DNA of 64,000 nt from DASYQV01 sp036005125. Its GTDB lineage: Bacteria > Acidobacteriota > Vicinamibacteria > Vicinamibacterales > UBA2999. A program made the position numbers and the translations under genes. The notes beneath the pieces were generated by a model. It searched no databases and was not told where the DNA came from. It was given only the letters and a program-made list of their open reading frames with translations. Shown piece after piece: positions 6,934 to 14,322 of this stretch (the first letter of the stretch is position 1; every line of letters begins with the position of its first letter). The stretch is taken from assembly GCA_036005125.1 (NCBI GenBank), contig DASYQV010000170.1, forward strand, positions 1 through 64,000. The letters are read 5' to 3'.

Positions 6934-8943
6934 ATGTCAGGCCTGAAACCTGAAGCCCGTAGCCTGAAGCCGGCACCCGACACCGACGCTGCCCACGTCG
7001 TCGTTGCCGCAGTGGTTACCACGATCGCTTTCTGGACGTACATGCGTACGCTCCTACCCGGCGTGGATCTTGGCGATACCGGCGGCTTCCAGGCGGCGGT
7101 GCTGTGGCCCGAGATCAGCGCGCGTCAGGCATACCCCCTCTACTATTTCCTCGCCAGGCCGTTTGTCCTCGCAACGGCCCCTCATCATCCGGCAATCGCC
7201 CTGAACCTCTTTTCCGCGGTGTGCGCGGGGCTCGCCGTCGGCCTGCTCACCTGGGTGACGGCGGCTGTCTCTCGATCCGTAGCAGGCGGGGCGGTCGCGG
7301 GATTGTTCCTGCTGTTCTCGTACACCTTTTGGCACCAGGCGATCATTGCGGAAGTCTATGCCCTTCACCTGATGCTCGTCGGCATGTGCCTGGTCGCGTT
7401 GCTCGCGTACGAGCGGCGCCGGACTAGGGCGCGCCTTGCGGCCTTCTTCGTCATGTACGCGCTCTCGTTCGGCAACCACCTGTCGATGATCCTTCTGCTC
7501 GTGCCGTTCGCCGTGTTTCTGCTGATGACGATGAGCCGGCCGTCGGAGCTTTTCCGGCCGTCGACTGTTCGCATGGCGCTGCTCATCGCCGGCGCCGGGG
7601 CGCTGCAGTACCTGCCGAATCTGGTGGCGCTCTGGAGGGATCTCGACTCGCCCGAGCGGTGGACGGACAAGCTGGCAGCGTTCTGGTTCGACACAACCAA
7701 GGCGGACTGGCGCGAGTTGATGGTGCTTGGCGTGGGCCCGGACCAGACGCTCGATCATCTGGCCATGTTCTTCTTCGACCTGCGCCAGCAATTCGGGATA
7801 TCTGGCGTTCTGCTCGCCTTCGCGGGCGCCGTGGCGCTGTGGCGCACACGCAGGCCGTGGGGCGCACTCGTCGTGCTCGCGTATGGCATCAACACGATAT
7901 TTGCGCTCACCTATAACGTGGGTGACGCCCACGTCTTCTTTCTGCCCGGCCACTACTTTGTCGCGCTTGCGGCGGGGTACGGCGTGGCGACGGTCGTGCG
8001 GATGCGGCGCGGTGGCGCAGCGCGGGCGGTGGCGATTGTCGCAACCCTCGCTGCAATCGGGTACATTGGCTGGCGCGCGTACGACACCTGGCCCGTGGCC
8101 GATCGTCACGCCGACCGGCGTGGCGAACAGCTCGCCGAACGACTGCTCTTCGGACTCGATGAGCGCCGCGACCTGCTCGTCACGCAGCTCGACTGGCAGG
8201 TTGAAAACGCGATCCTGTACCGGACGCGCTATCACACGCGACATGTCGTCTGGATCCGCCTTCCAGACGTCATGCTGCACTTTCCCTTCCTCGTTCGAGA
8301 CAATCAGGCCATCGGCCGCGACATCGTGCTGACGCCGGGTGCCGCCGCGCAGGTGGCCGAAGCGTTCGGACCCCTCTTCCCGCTGGCCATCGACGACACG
8401 CTTCCAACGCCGACGCTGGCATCCGTTGCGGCGCGCATTCCCCGAGGGGCGCCGTACGTACTTGCGCTCTTGACGCCTCCGCGCGAAGAGCAGCTTGATC
8501 CGGAGATGTTTGGAGCCGCATTGATACAACTCGCCGGCGGTCGTCCCCCGGCCCGGGATCCGTCGGTGTACGAGGTGGTTGCGGGTCTCGCGGGCGAGGC
8601 TCCGACTTACTATCGGTCCGCAGCCCGGCCGTTCCGCGAACGGATCAGTTTGGAAGACGCGACGCTCGATGTACGCATGGAGTCGTGGCTTCCGACCGAG
8701 ACCTTCCGGCGTGGCGGCTTCGGCCACGTCGTTCGCAACCACCGCCACGTGGCCGCGCTGGAGCGCGGGGTGAATCTCGTCTGGTTCGACGGCCGCGGCG
8801 AGCCCTCGACACCCTTCTATGCCGCCGGTCTCTACGCTCCCCAACCACGGCTGCGGCTCCTGGCCGAGGGTGCGCCGTCCGTTGCACGGCTGGCGTCGTC
8901 ACAAGCAGTAGGTCAAAGGTCAAAGGGCAAAGGTCAAAGGTAA
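6934..8943 (+). CDS. DUF2723 polytopic membrane protein (TMEM260-like GT-C glycosyltransferase candidate)
   Basis: 669 aa. The N-terminal half has about ten membrane helices and the DUF2723 hallmarks VDLGDTGGFQ (Asp in the first lumenal/periplasmic loop), AYPLYYFLARPF and YTFWHQAIIAEVYALH. The C-terminal 250 residues are soluble. The eukaryotic relative TMEM260 is an O-mannosyltransferase, so a lipid-linked sugar transferase is likely but unproven here. The first dozen residues (SGLKPEARSLKP) and the last dozen (GQRSKGKGQR) are encoded by 7-bp repeat arrays, so both ends are probably recent extensions. The true start may be further in. Confidence 0.78.
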   Translation: MSGLKPEARSLKPAPDTDAAHVVVAAVVTTIAFWTYMRTLLPGVDLGDTGGFQAAVLWPEISARQAYPLYYFLARPFVLATAPHHPAIALNLFSAVCAGLAVGLLTWVTAAVSRSVAGGAVAGLFLLFSYTFWHQAIIAEVYALHLMLVGMCLVALLAYERRRTRARLAAFFVMYALSFGNHLSMILLLVPFAVFLLMTMSRPSELFRPSTVRMALLIAGAGALQYLPNLVALWRDLDSPERWTDKLAAFWFDTTKADWRELMVLGVGPDQTLDHLAMFFFDLRQQFGISGVLLAFAGAVALWRTRRPWGALVVLAYGINTIFALTYNVGDAHVFFLPGHYFVALAAGYGVATVVRMRRGGAARAVAIVATLAAIGYIGWRAYDTWPVADRHADRRGEQLAERLLFGLDERRDLLVTQLDWQVENAILYRTRYHTRHVVWIRLPDVMLHFPFLVRDNQAIGRDIVLTPGAAAQVAEAFGPLFPLAIDDTLPTPTLASVAARIPRGAPYVLALLTPPREEQLDPEMFGAALIQLAGGRPPARDPSVYEVVAGLAGEAPTYYRSAARPFRERISLEDATLDVRMESWLPTETFRRGGFGHVVRNHRHVAALERGVNLVWFDGRGEPSTPFYAAGLYAPQPRLRLLAEGAPSVARLASSQAVGQRSKGKGQR

Positions 8944-9184
8944 GGTCAAAGGTGTAAGTCAAAGGTCCAGCTAAAAGGTATAAGGTTAGGTCCAAGGCAA
9001 CAGTCGGATCCTCTTGCGAGACGGCTGCGGCACGTACGCTGCCTTTGCCCTTTGCCCCTTTGACCTTTGAACCTTTGCCCTTTGACCTCTGACCCTTGAC
9101 CTTTGACCTTTGACCCTTGACCTTTGACCTCTGACCCTTGACCTTTGACCTTTGACCTCAGGCCGCATCTAAAGATGCGGCCTG
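8910..9184. repeat. Inverted array of GGTCAAA heptamers plus a GCATCT hairpin
   Basis: About 8912-8960 carries GGTCAAA/GGGCAAA units on the plus strand and about 9040-9158 carries TTTGACC/TTTGCCC units, so the arms are complementary and could fold into a hairpin over 200 nt long. It ends in the small palindrome CAGGCCGCATCT-AA-AGATGCGGCCTG at 9159-9184, also found at 22.95, 33.73, 33.78 and 57.98 kb. Confidence 0.85.
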
Positions 9185-9230
9185 CGTGCTATCGTAGATT
9201 CAGCTTGCCTGTCTGATGCGAACCTGAGCC

Positions 9231-9935
9231 ATGGTGCGATACTTCCCCATTGTGCTGACGCTGTGTCTTCTGCCGATGGCGGCCGCCGGGGTCCCCAACG
9301 CGCGTGTTTTGCGCGCTGGGGTGGAAGGCGCGCAGTCGAGGCCCGCTCCCGAAGCGCTCGCGCGCTCGCTGCAGCAGCGATACGAAGGAATCAAGGATTT
9401 CTCGGCTGATTTCGTCCACACGTACCGAGGCGGCGTCCTGCGACAGCAGGCCAAGGAGCAGGGCACGGTCACGGTGAAGAAGCCCGGCAAGATGCGCTGG
9501 AACTACACGACCCCCGAAAAGAAGATGTTCGTCTCCGACGGGGTCAAGATCTATTCCTACGTCCCGCAGGACAAGCAGGTGATGGTCGCGAAGGTCCCGT
9601 CCGCCGACGAAGCGACCACGCCGGCGATGTTCCTCGCGGGAAAGGGTGATATCGCCAGGGACTTCAAGGCGAGCTACGCGGACGACAGGGCCTCGGGCGG
9701 TCTATATGCGTTGAAGCTGGTGCCCCGCCGGCCGGAGCCGGAATACGAATCCCTCATTGTCATCGTGGATCCCCAGTCGCTCCAGATTCGCGCGCTCACG
9801 ACATTCGACACGCAGGGAGGCGAGTCGACGTTCACGTTCAACAACATGAAGGAAAACCAGGGAGTGTCCGATAAGGAGTTCGCGTTCCGCATTCCGCGCG
9901 GCGTCGACGTGATTACCGATGGCGCATCGAGGTGA
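9231..9935 (+). CDS. lolA: LolA-like outer-membrane lipoprotein carrier protein
   Basis: 234 aa, exported. Signal peptide RYFPIVLTLCLLPMAAA. The mature part shows the LolA fold sequence: SLQQRYEGIKDFSADF, GTVTVKKPGKMRWNY, KKMFVSDGVKIYSY, then FTFNNMKENQGVSDKEFAF. In the family it shuttles lipoproteins across the periplasm. Here, as in many non-proteobacteria, the cargo may differ. Residues about 20-32, at the signal-peptidase boundary, are encoded by a palindromic repeat (9286-9325). Overlaps the longest reading of the secretin by 17 nt. Confidence 0.85.
   Translation: MVRYFPIVLTLCLLPMAAAGVPNARVLRAGVEGAQSRPAPEALARSLQQRYEGIKDFSADFVHTYRGGVLRQQAKEQGTVTVKKPGKMRWNYTTPEKKMFVSDGVKIYSYVPQDKQVMVAKVPSADEATTPAMFLAGKGDIARDFKASYADDRASGGLYALKLVPRRPEPEYESLIVIVDPQSLQIRALTTFDTQGGESTFTFNNMKENQGVSDKEFAFRIPRGVDVITDGASR
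9286..9325. repeat. Minimal D-module palindrome inside the LolA-like gene
   Basis: CCCCAACGCGC (9293-9303) and GCGCGCTGGGG (9311-9321) form a hairpin bounded by the family ends GGGGTCCCC... and ...GGGGTGGA. It is in frame and encodes residues about 20-32 of the protein. Other D modules lie at 10055-10158, 45867-45969 and 58068-58103. Confidence 0.8.
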
Positions 9936-11976
9936 TAGGACCGCTATGCGGTCTCTCATTGGGATTTTGTACGCTTTGCGCCGCACCCGCATAGCGGTCC
10001 TCGGCGCGCGAAGCGCGCCAAAAAGATACTGTCCAACCAGACAAGCGCTCTGCCGGGCCGGGGCCCCCAACGCGCGTTTCCCAAGTCGCGGTCGCTTGCG
10101 ACCGCGACCCAGCCAGCGCTGGTTGTGCGGTCCGCCATCGGCGGACCGCCGGGGTGGAGATGGCAAGGGCAGAGCGCTTGTCTGGTTCGGTCTGATCGTG
10201 CTCGTGGCGGCCACTCTGTCCGCCTGCGCGTCAGCAACGTCGATGCGCAACGGCCGCTTTGCCGAGCAGGGGCGGGACTACGATCGCGCGGTTATCGAGT
10301 ACACCAAGGCCCTGCGGGAGCATCCCACAGACAGCAACGCCCGGCAGGCGCTCGAGCGGATGAAGTTGCGGGCGGCGCAGGAGCACTTCACCCGCGCGCG
10401 CCGCCTGGCCACCGCCGGCAATCTGGACGAGGCGCTGATCGAATACCAGCTCGCCGCGGAATTGAATCCAGACAACCCGGACATCGAGGACGCGGTTCGA
10501 ACGATCCGTTCACAGCTTCGCAACAAGATTGCTATCGCGCGTGAGGGCAAGACGCAGCTCGAGTCGCTCATCGAGCGCTCGAAGCTGCTCGCGCCGCCCG
10601 GACTCGACCTGCCTCCGGATGTCAAGCTGCCGGAGTCGCTGACGTTTCGCGACGCGGGCTCCCGGGACGTCTACACGGCAATGGCGCGGTTCGCGAACAT
10701 CAACGTGGTGTTCGATCCGCAATTCCGCGATCAGCCGGTCACCGTGGACCTGCGCAACACGACGCTCGCCGATGCGCTGACGTCGGTCTCGACGGCCACG
10801 CGCAACTTCTATCGCGTCACCGCCGCGCGCACGATCACGATCATCCCGGACACCCCGGCCAAGCGGCGTGAGTACGAGGAAGAGGTCGTCCGCACGTTCT
10901 ATCTCAGCAACGCCGACCTGAAGGAAACCATCGACCTCCTGCGCATCGTCATCGATGCCCGCCGCATCGCGCCGATCGCGGCGACCAACGCGCTGACGAT
11001 CAAGGACACGCCCGAACGCGTGGACGCCGCGGCGCGCGTCATCGCGGCCATCGACAAGGCCCGGCCCGAGGTCGTGATCGAGGTCGAGCTGCTCGAGGTC
11101 GATCGCACGCGGCTGCTCGAATACGGCCTGCAGCTCGCCTCACCGGGCTCCGCGGGCATCAATGGGGGGGCGGACGCGAACCGAAAAGACCTCACCCAGC
11201 ACGACCTGACGAATCTGTCGCCGCGCGATATCTTCCTCACGAACCTGCCCGCTCTCTATTACCGGCTGCTGAAGCGCGACAGCAACACGCGCACGCTGGC
11301 GAACCCGCAGCTCCGCACATCCGAGGGAATGCCTGCCCGGGCGAGATTCGGCGAACGCGTTCCCGTACCCGTCACGACGTTCTCGCCGATTGCTGCCGGC
11401 GGCGTCCAGCAGCAGCCGATCACCTCGTTCAACTACGAGAACATCGGCGTGAACCTGGATATCACGCCGCGTACGCATCACGACGACCAGGTGTCGCTGT
11501 CGCTGAGGGTCGAGGTCAGCAGCATTTCCGGCGCGGGTTTCGGCGGGCTCCCGACGTTCGGCAATCGCGAGATCAACACCGTGATCCGGCTGCGCGACGG
11601 GGAAACCAACATGCTCGCCGGCCTCATCAGAGACGATGAGCGGCGCGTGCTCGAGGGCATCCCGGGCCTGAGCGACCTTCCGCTGATCGGGCGGCTGTTC
11701 GCGTTCAACCACAAGGAGACGCAGGAAACCGATATCGTCCTCACGCTGACGCCGAGGATTATCCGCGTGCTGGAGCTGACCGAGGCCGACCTGCGGCCGT
11801 TCCGCGTGGGCCGCGAAAGCGGGGCGACGATCATCGATCTGCCCGCGCCGCCTCCTCCCCTGCCGCCGGGACCGACTCCGCCGCCCCCGAAGCCGCCCGA
11901 CGATACCGCGCCGGTGGCGCCGCTTCAGCCGGCGGTCCCCGTGAAACCCCCGCCGATTAAGCCCCCGGCTCGGTAG
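9919..11976 (+). CDS. Secretin with N-terminal TPR region (GspD/PilQ superfamily)
   Basis: Up to 685 aa; the start is uncertain because the 5' end runs through a palindromic repeat. A lipoprotein-type signal (FGLIVLVAATLSAC) lies at residues about 90-103, followed by TPR-like repeats (about 108-205), an STN/N0-like domain (LTFRDAGSRDVYTAM), an N1 domain and the secretin barrel with LANPQLRTSEG, GERVPVP and IPGLSDLPLIGRLF. The last 60 residues are proline-rich. Known family role: oligomeric outer-membrane channel of type II secretion or type IV pili. No other components lie in this window. Downstream of the LolA-like gene, with which it may be co-transcribed. Confidence 0.85.
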   Translation: MAHRGDRTAMRSLIGILYALRRTRIAVLGARSAPKRYCPTRQALCRAGAPNARFPSRGRLRPRPSQRWLCGPPSADRRGGDGKGRALVWFGLIVLVAATLSACASATSMRNGRFAEQGRDYDRAVIEYTKALREHPTDSNARQALERMKLRAAQEHFTRARRLATAGNLDEALIEYQLAAELNPDNPDIEDAVRTIRSQLRNKIAIAREGKTQLESLIERSKLLAPPGLDLPPDVKLPESLTFRDAGSRDVYTAMARFANINVVFDPQFRDQPVTVDLRNTTLADALTSVSTATRNFYRVTAARTITIIPDTPAKRREYEEEVVRTFYLSNADLKETIDLLRIVIDARRIAPIAATNALTIKDTPERVDAAARVIAAIDKARPEVVIEVELLEVDRTRLLEYGLQLASPGSAGINGGADANRKDLTQHDLTNLSPRDIFLTNLPALYYRLLKRDSNTRTLANPQLRTSEGMPARARFGERVPVPVTTFSPIAAGGVQQQPITSFNYENIGVNLDITPRTHHDDQVSLSLRVEVSSISGAGFGGLPTFGNREINTVIRLRDGETNMLAGLIRDDERRVLEGIPGLSDLPLIGRLFAFNHKETQETDIVLTLTPRIIRVLELTEADLRPFRVGRESGATIIDLPAPPPPLPPGPTPPPPKPPDDTAPVAPLQPAVPVKPPPIKPPAR
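9937..10187. repeat. Complete composite palindromic element (modules A-B-C-D-C')
   Basis: Module A: 15-bp perfect arms 9937-9951 and 9987-10001. Module B: GGCGCGC-GAA-GCGCGCC, 10003-10019. Spacer CAAAAAGATACTGTCC. Module C: 20-bp arms 10035-10054 and 10168-10187 (AACCAGACAAGCGCTCTGCC and its complement). Module D, 10055-10158, sits in the loop of C and itself holds three hairpins (10087-10106, 10112-10121, 10127-10149). The whole unit is open in the secretin frame and encodes its extra N-terminus. Confidence 0.9.
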
Positions 11977-11999
11977 TCACTCGAACGCCCGAAGCCTGC

Positions 12000-13256
12000 T
12001 CACTCGACCTTCGCGACCTTCGCTCCCAGCGCAAGCAGCCGGTCGACTATCTGGCTGTACCCGCGCTCCACGGTTTCGAGGGGCGCGACGCGCGTCTGTC
12101 CCTCGGCGGCGAGCCCCGCGGCAATCAGTGACATGCCCGACCGCAGGTCGCGGCTGTCGAGCACGCGCCCGCCTCGGAGCCTGGTCGGCCCCGTCACGAT
12201 GATCCGGTGCGCGTCGGCGAGGAACAGATCGGCGCCCATGCCGCTCAGCTGCTCCAACGCAAAGAGCCGGAGCTCGTACATCCAGTCGTGCACGAGGGAG
12301 CGGCCTTCCGCCTGCGTCGCCAGCACCGTGACGAGACTCACGAGATCGCTCGGAAAGCCGGGCCACAGACCGGTCGTTATCCGTCGAACCGCCGTCGGCT
12401 TCGACGGTTTCACGACGAACGTGCCATCGTGCATGACGCACTCGATGCTCATCCGTTTGAGGACGGCCGCCACGACTTCCATGTCCTGGCTCCGCGCGCC
12501 GCCGATGGCGATCTCCCCACCCGTGATGGCACCCACCACCGCCCAGCTTCCCGCCTCGATGTAGTCGCCGCCCAACCGGTGCTCCGCGCCGCGCAGCTTC
12601 GCGCCCGTGATGCGGATTGTGCCGCTGCCGGCGCCCGACACCTCGGCGCCCATCTTCTGCAGGAACTCACAGAGCTCGACGACGTGCGGCTCCTCGGCCG
12701 CGTGACGGATTTCTGTCGTTCCGTCTGCTGTTGCCGCGGCCAGCAGCGCTGTCTCCGTGCCGGTGACCGACGCCTCGTACAGGTACATCGAGCATGCCTT
12801 GACCCCATCCGGCATTTCCAGCACGTGGTCGGGACCCTTGACCTCGTGCGCGCCCATCGCGAACAGTGCTTCGAGGTGCGTGGCGATCGTCCGGCGGGCG
12901 GGAAAGTCGCCGCCCGGCGGCGCGATGTGGGCCTTCCCCGTCCTCGCCAGCAGCGGTCCGAGCAGCAGGACCGACCCGCGCAGCCGTCCGACGAGCGCCC
13001 GATCGGGAGTCGACTTGGTGACCTTCGGCGTCCTGACGCGCAACGTGGTACTGCCGATGCCTTCGACGTGAGCGCCCACGTCGAGAAGAAGCCGCGCCAT
13101 GACCTCCACGTCCCCGATTCGCGGGACGTTCGTGAGCACGCACTCCTCCTCGGTGAGCAGACACGCGGCCAGTAACGGAAGCGCCGCGTTCTTGTTTCCT
13201 TCGACCGAGACGCGGCCTTCGAGTCGGTGCCCGCCTTCGATCAGCAATGTGGCCAT
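12000..13256 (-). CDS. murA: UDP-N-acetylglucosamine 1-carboxyvinyltransferase, Cys-to-Asp active-site variant
   Basis: 418 aa. Transfers enolpyruvate from PEP to UDP-GlcNAc, the first committed step of peptidoglycan synthesis. Visible: N-terminal GNKNAALPLLAA (K22, N23), the general base in PGFPSD (D304), and two-domain length typical of the family. The mobile loop reads PPGGDFPARRT where most enzymes have PGGCxIGxRP, so the fosfomycin target Cys115 is Asp117. Asp is known at this site in mycobacteria and chlamydiae, where it gives fosfomycin insensitivity. The rest of the loop is also divergent. It directly abuts murB (TGA then ATG). Convergent with the secretin. Confidence 0.88.
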   Translation of the reverse strand: MATLLIEGGHRLEGRVSVEGNKNAALPLLAACLLTEEECVLTNVPRIGDVEVMARLLLDVGAHVEGIGSTTLRVRTPKVTKSTPDRALVGRLRGSVLLLGPLLARTGKAHIAPPGGDFPARRTIATHLEALFAMGAHEVKGPDHVLEMPDGVKACSMYLYEASVTGTETALLAAATADGTTEIRHAAEEPHVVELCEFLQKMGAEVSGAGSGTIRITGAKLRGAEHRLGGDYIEAGSWAVVGAITGGEIAIGGARSQDMEVVAAVLKRMSIECVMHDGTFVVKPSKPTAVRRITTGLWPGFPSDLVSLVTVLATQAEGRSLVHDWMYELRLFALEQLSGMGADLFLADAHRIIVTGPTRLRGGRVLDSRDLRSGMSLIAAGLAAEGQTRVAPLETVERGYSQIVDRLLALGAKVAKVE

Positions 13257-14309
13257 TCAGCTCTTCGCTTTCTGCAGAAAGTCGACGTCCTCGCTTCCCG
13301 TGAAACCAATGAAGACCGGTTCCGGTCTCAGCCAGATGCCGAATCGATTGATGACCGAGCGCTTGATTTCCGCGGCGAGGCGGACGATCTCGCGTGCCGA
13401 CGCGCCGCCGCGATTGATGATGGCCAGCGGATGCTTGGACGATACTCCCGCGCGGCCGTGAACGTACCCTTTGCCGAAACCGGCGCGCTCGATCAGCCAC
13501 GCCGCCGGCACCTTCACGTTGCCATCGCTCATGGCGAATCCCGGCGCGCACAGCTCGAGCTGCGTCGAGGCCGGCATGATCGGATTCATGAAGAACGAGC
13601 CGACACTGCGAGTGTCCGAATCGTTCTCGTCGAGCACCATTCCCTTCCCTCGTCGAATGGCGAGAATGGCGCCGCGGATATCGGCGACCGTCGGCTCGCG
13701 CAACCCTTGGCGATCGACGTACGCGATGACGTCGGGATACGTCAAGGTTGGCGACCCTTCGTGCATGCGAAACACGACGCGGCACACGGTGAACCGGCTC
13801 GCATCCTGCTTGAAGCGGCTGTGTCGATACGTGAACCCGCAGTCCCACCCGTCGATCTCCACGATCTCGTTGGTGTTGCGATCCACAACCGTCACCGACG
13901 CGATCGTGTTCGCCACTTCCTGCCCGTACGCCCCTACGTTCTGGATCGGCGTGCCGCCCGTACTGCCGGGGATACCGGACAGGCATTCCACGCCGGCCAA
14001 CCGCCTGGCGACCGCCCGCGCCACGAGATTGTCCCAAGGCTCGCCTGCGCCGGCATCGAAGATCGTCTCTCCTTCGTCCTGGCGGGTTTCAATCCCGCAG
14101 ATCGCGACCTGGAGGACGAGACCGCTTACGCCCTCGTCGGCCACAACGAGATTGCTTCCGCCTCCCAGCACGAAGAGCGGATGGCCTCTGTCTGCCGCCC
14201 AGTGATGAGCGGCGCGTACCTCGTCCACTGTCGTGGCTCGTACGAACCAACGGGCCGTGCCGCCAACGCCGAGCGTGGTCAGCCGGTCGAGCGCGACGTT
14301 CTCCTGCAC
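13257..14309 (-). CDS. murB: UDP-N-acetylenolpyruvoylglucosamine reductase, type I
   Basis: 350 aa with the GTG at 14309 as start, which places the family start region (LDRLTTLGVGGTARW) near residue 10 and is 14 nt after the preceding stop. Reduces the enolpyruvyl product of MurA using FAD and NADPH. FAD motifs FVLGGGSNLVV and SGIPGSTGGTPIQNVGAYG; the type I Tyr in YRHSRFK; the catalytic Ser in GSFFMNP; length close to E. coli MurB (342 aa). Part of the minus-strand block mpl, pxpBC, murB, murA. Confidence 0.92.
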   Translation of the reverse strand: MQENVALDRLTTLGVGGTARWFVRATTVDEVRAAHHWAADRGHPLFVLGGGSNLVVADEGVSGLVLQVAICGIETRQDEGETIFDAGAGEPWDNLVARAVARRLAGVECLSGIPGSTGGTPIQNVGAYGQEVANTIASVTVVDRNTNEIVEIDGWDCGFTYRHSRFKQDASRFTVCRVVFRMHEGSPTLTYPDVIAYVDRQGLREPTVADIRGAILAIRRGKGMVLDENDSDTRSVGSFFMNPIMPASTQLELCAPGFAMSDGNVKVPAAWLIERAGFGKGYVHGRAGVSSKHPLAIINRGGASAREIVRLAAEIKRSVINRFGIWLRPEPVFIGFTGSEDVDFLQKAKS

Positions 14310-14322
14310 ATGCAGGGTCGCG

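Noticed and set aside
12207..13175. Plus-strand open frame over murA
   Set aside because: Antisense shadow of murA; low-complexity His/Arg-rich composition.
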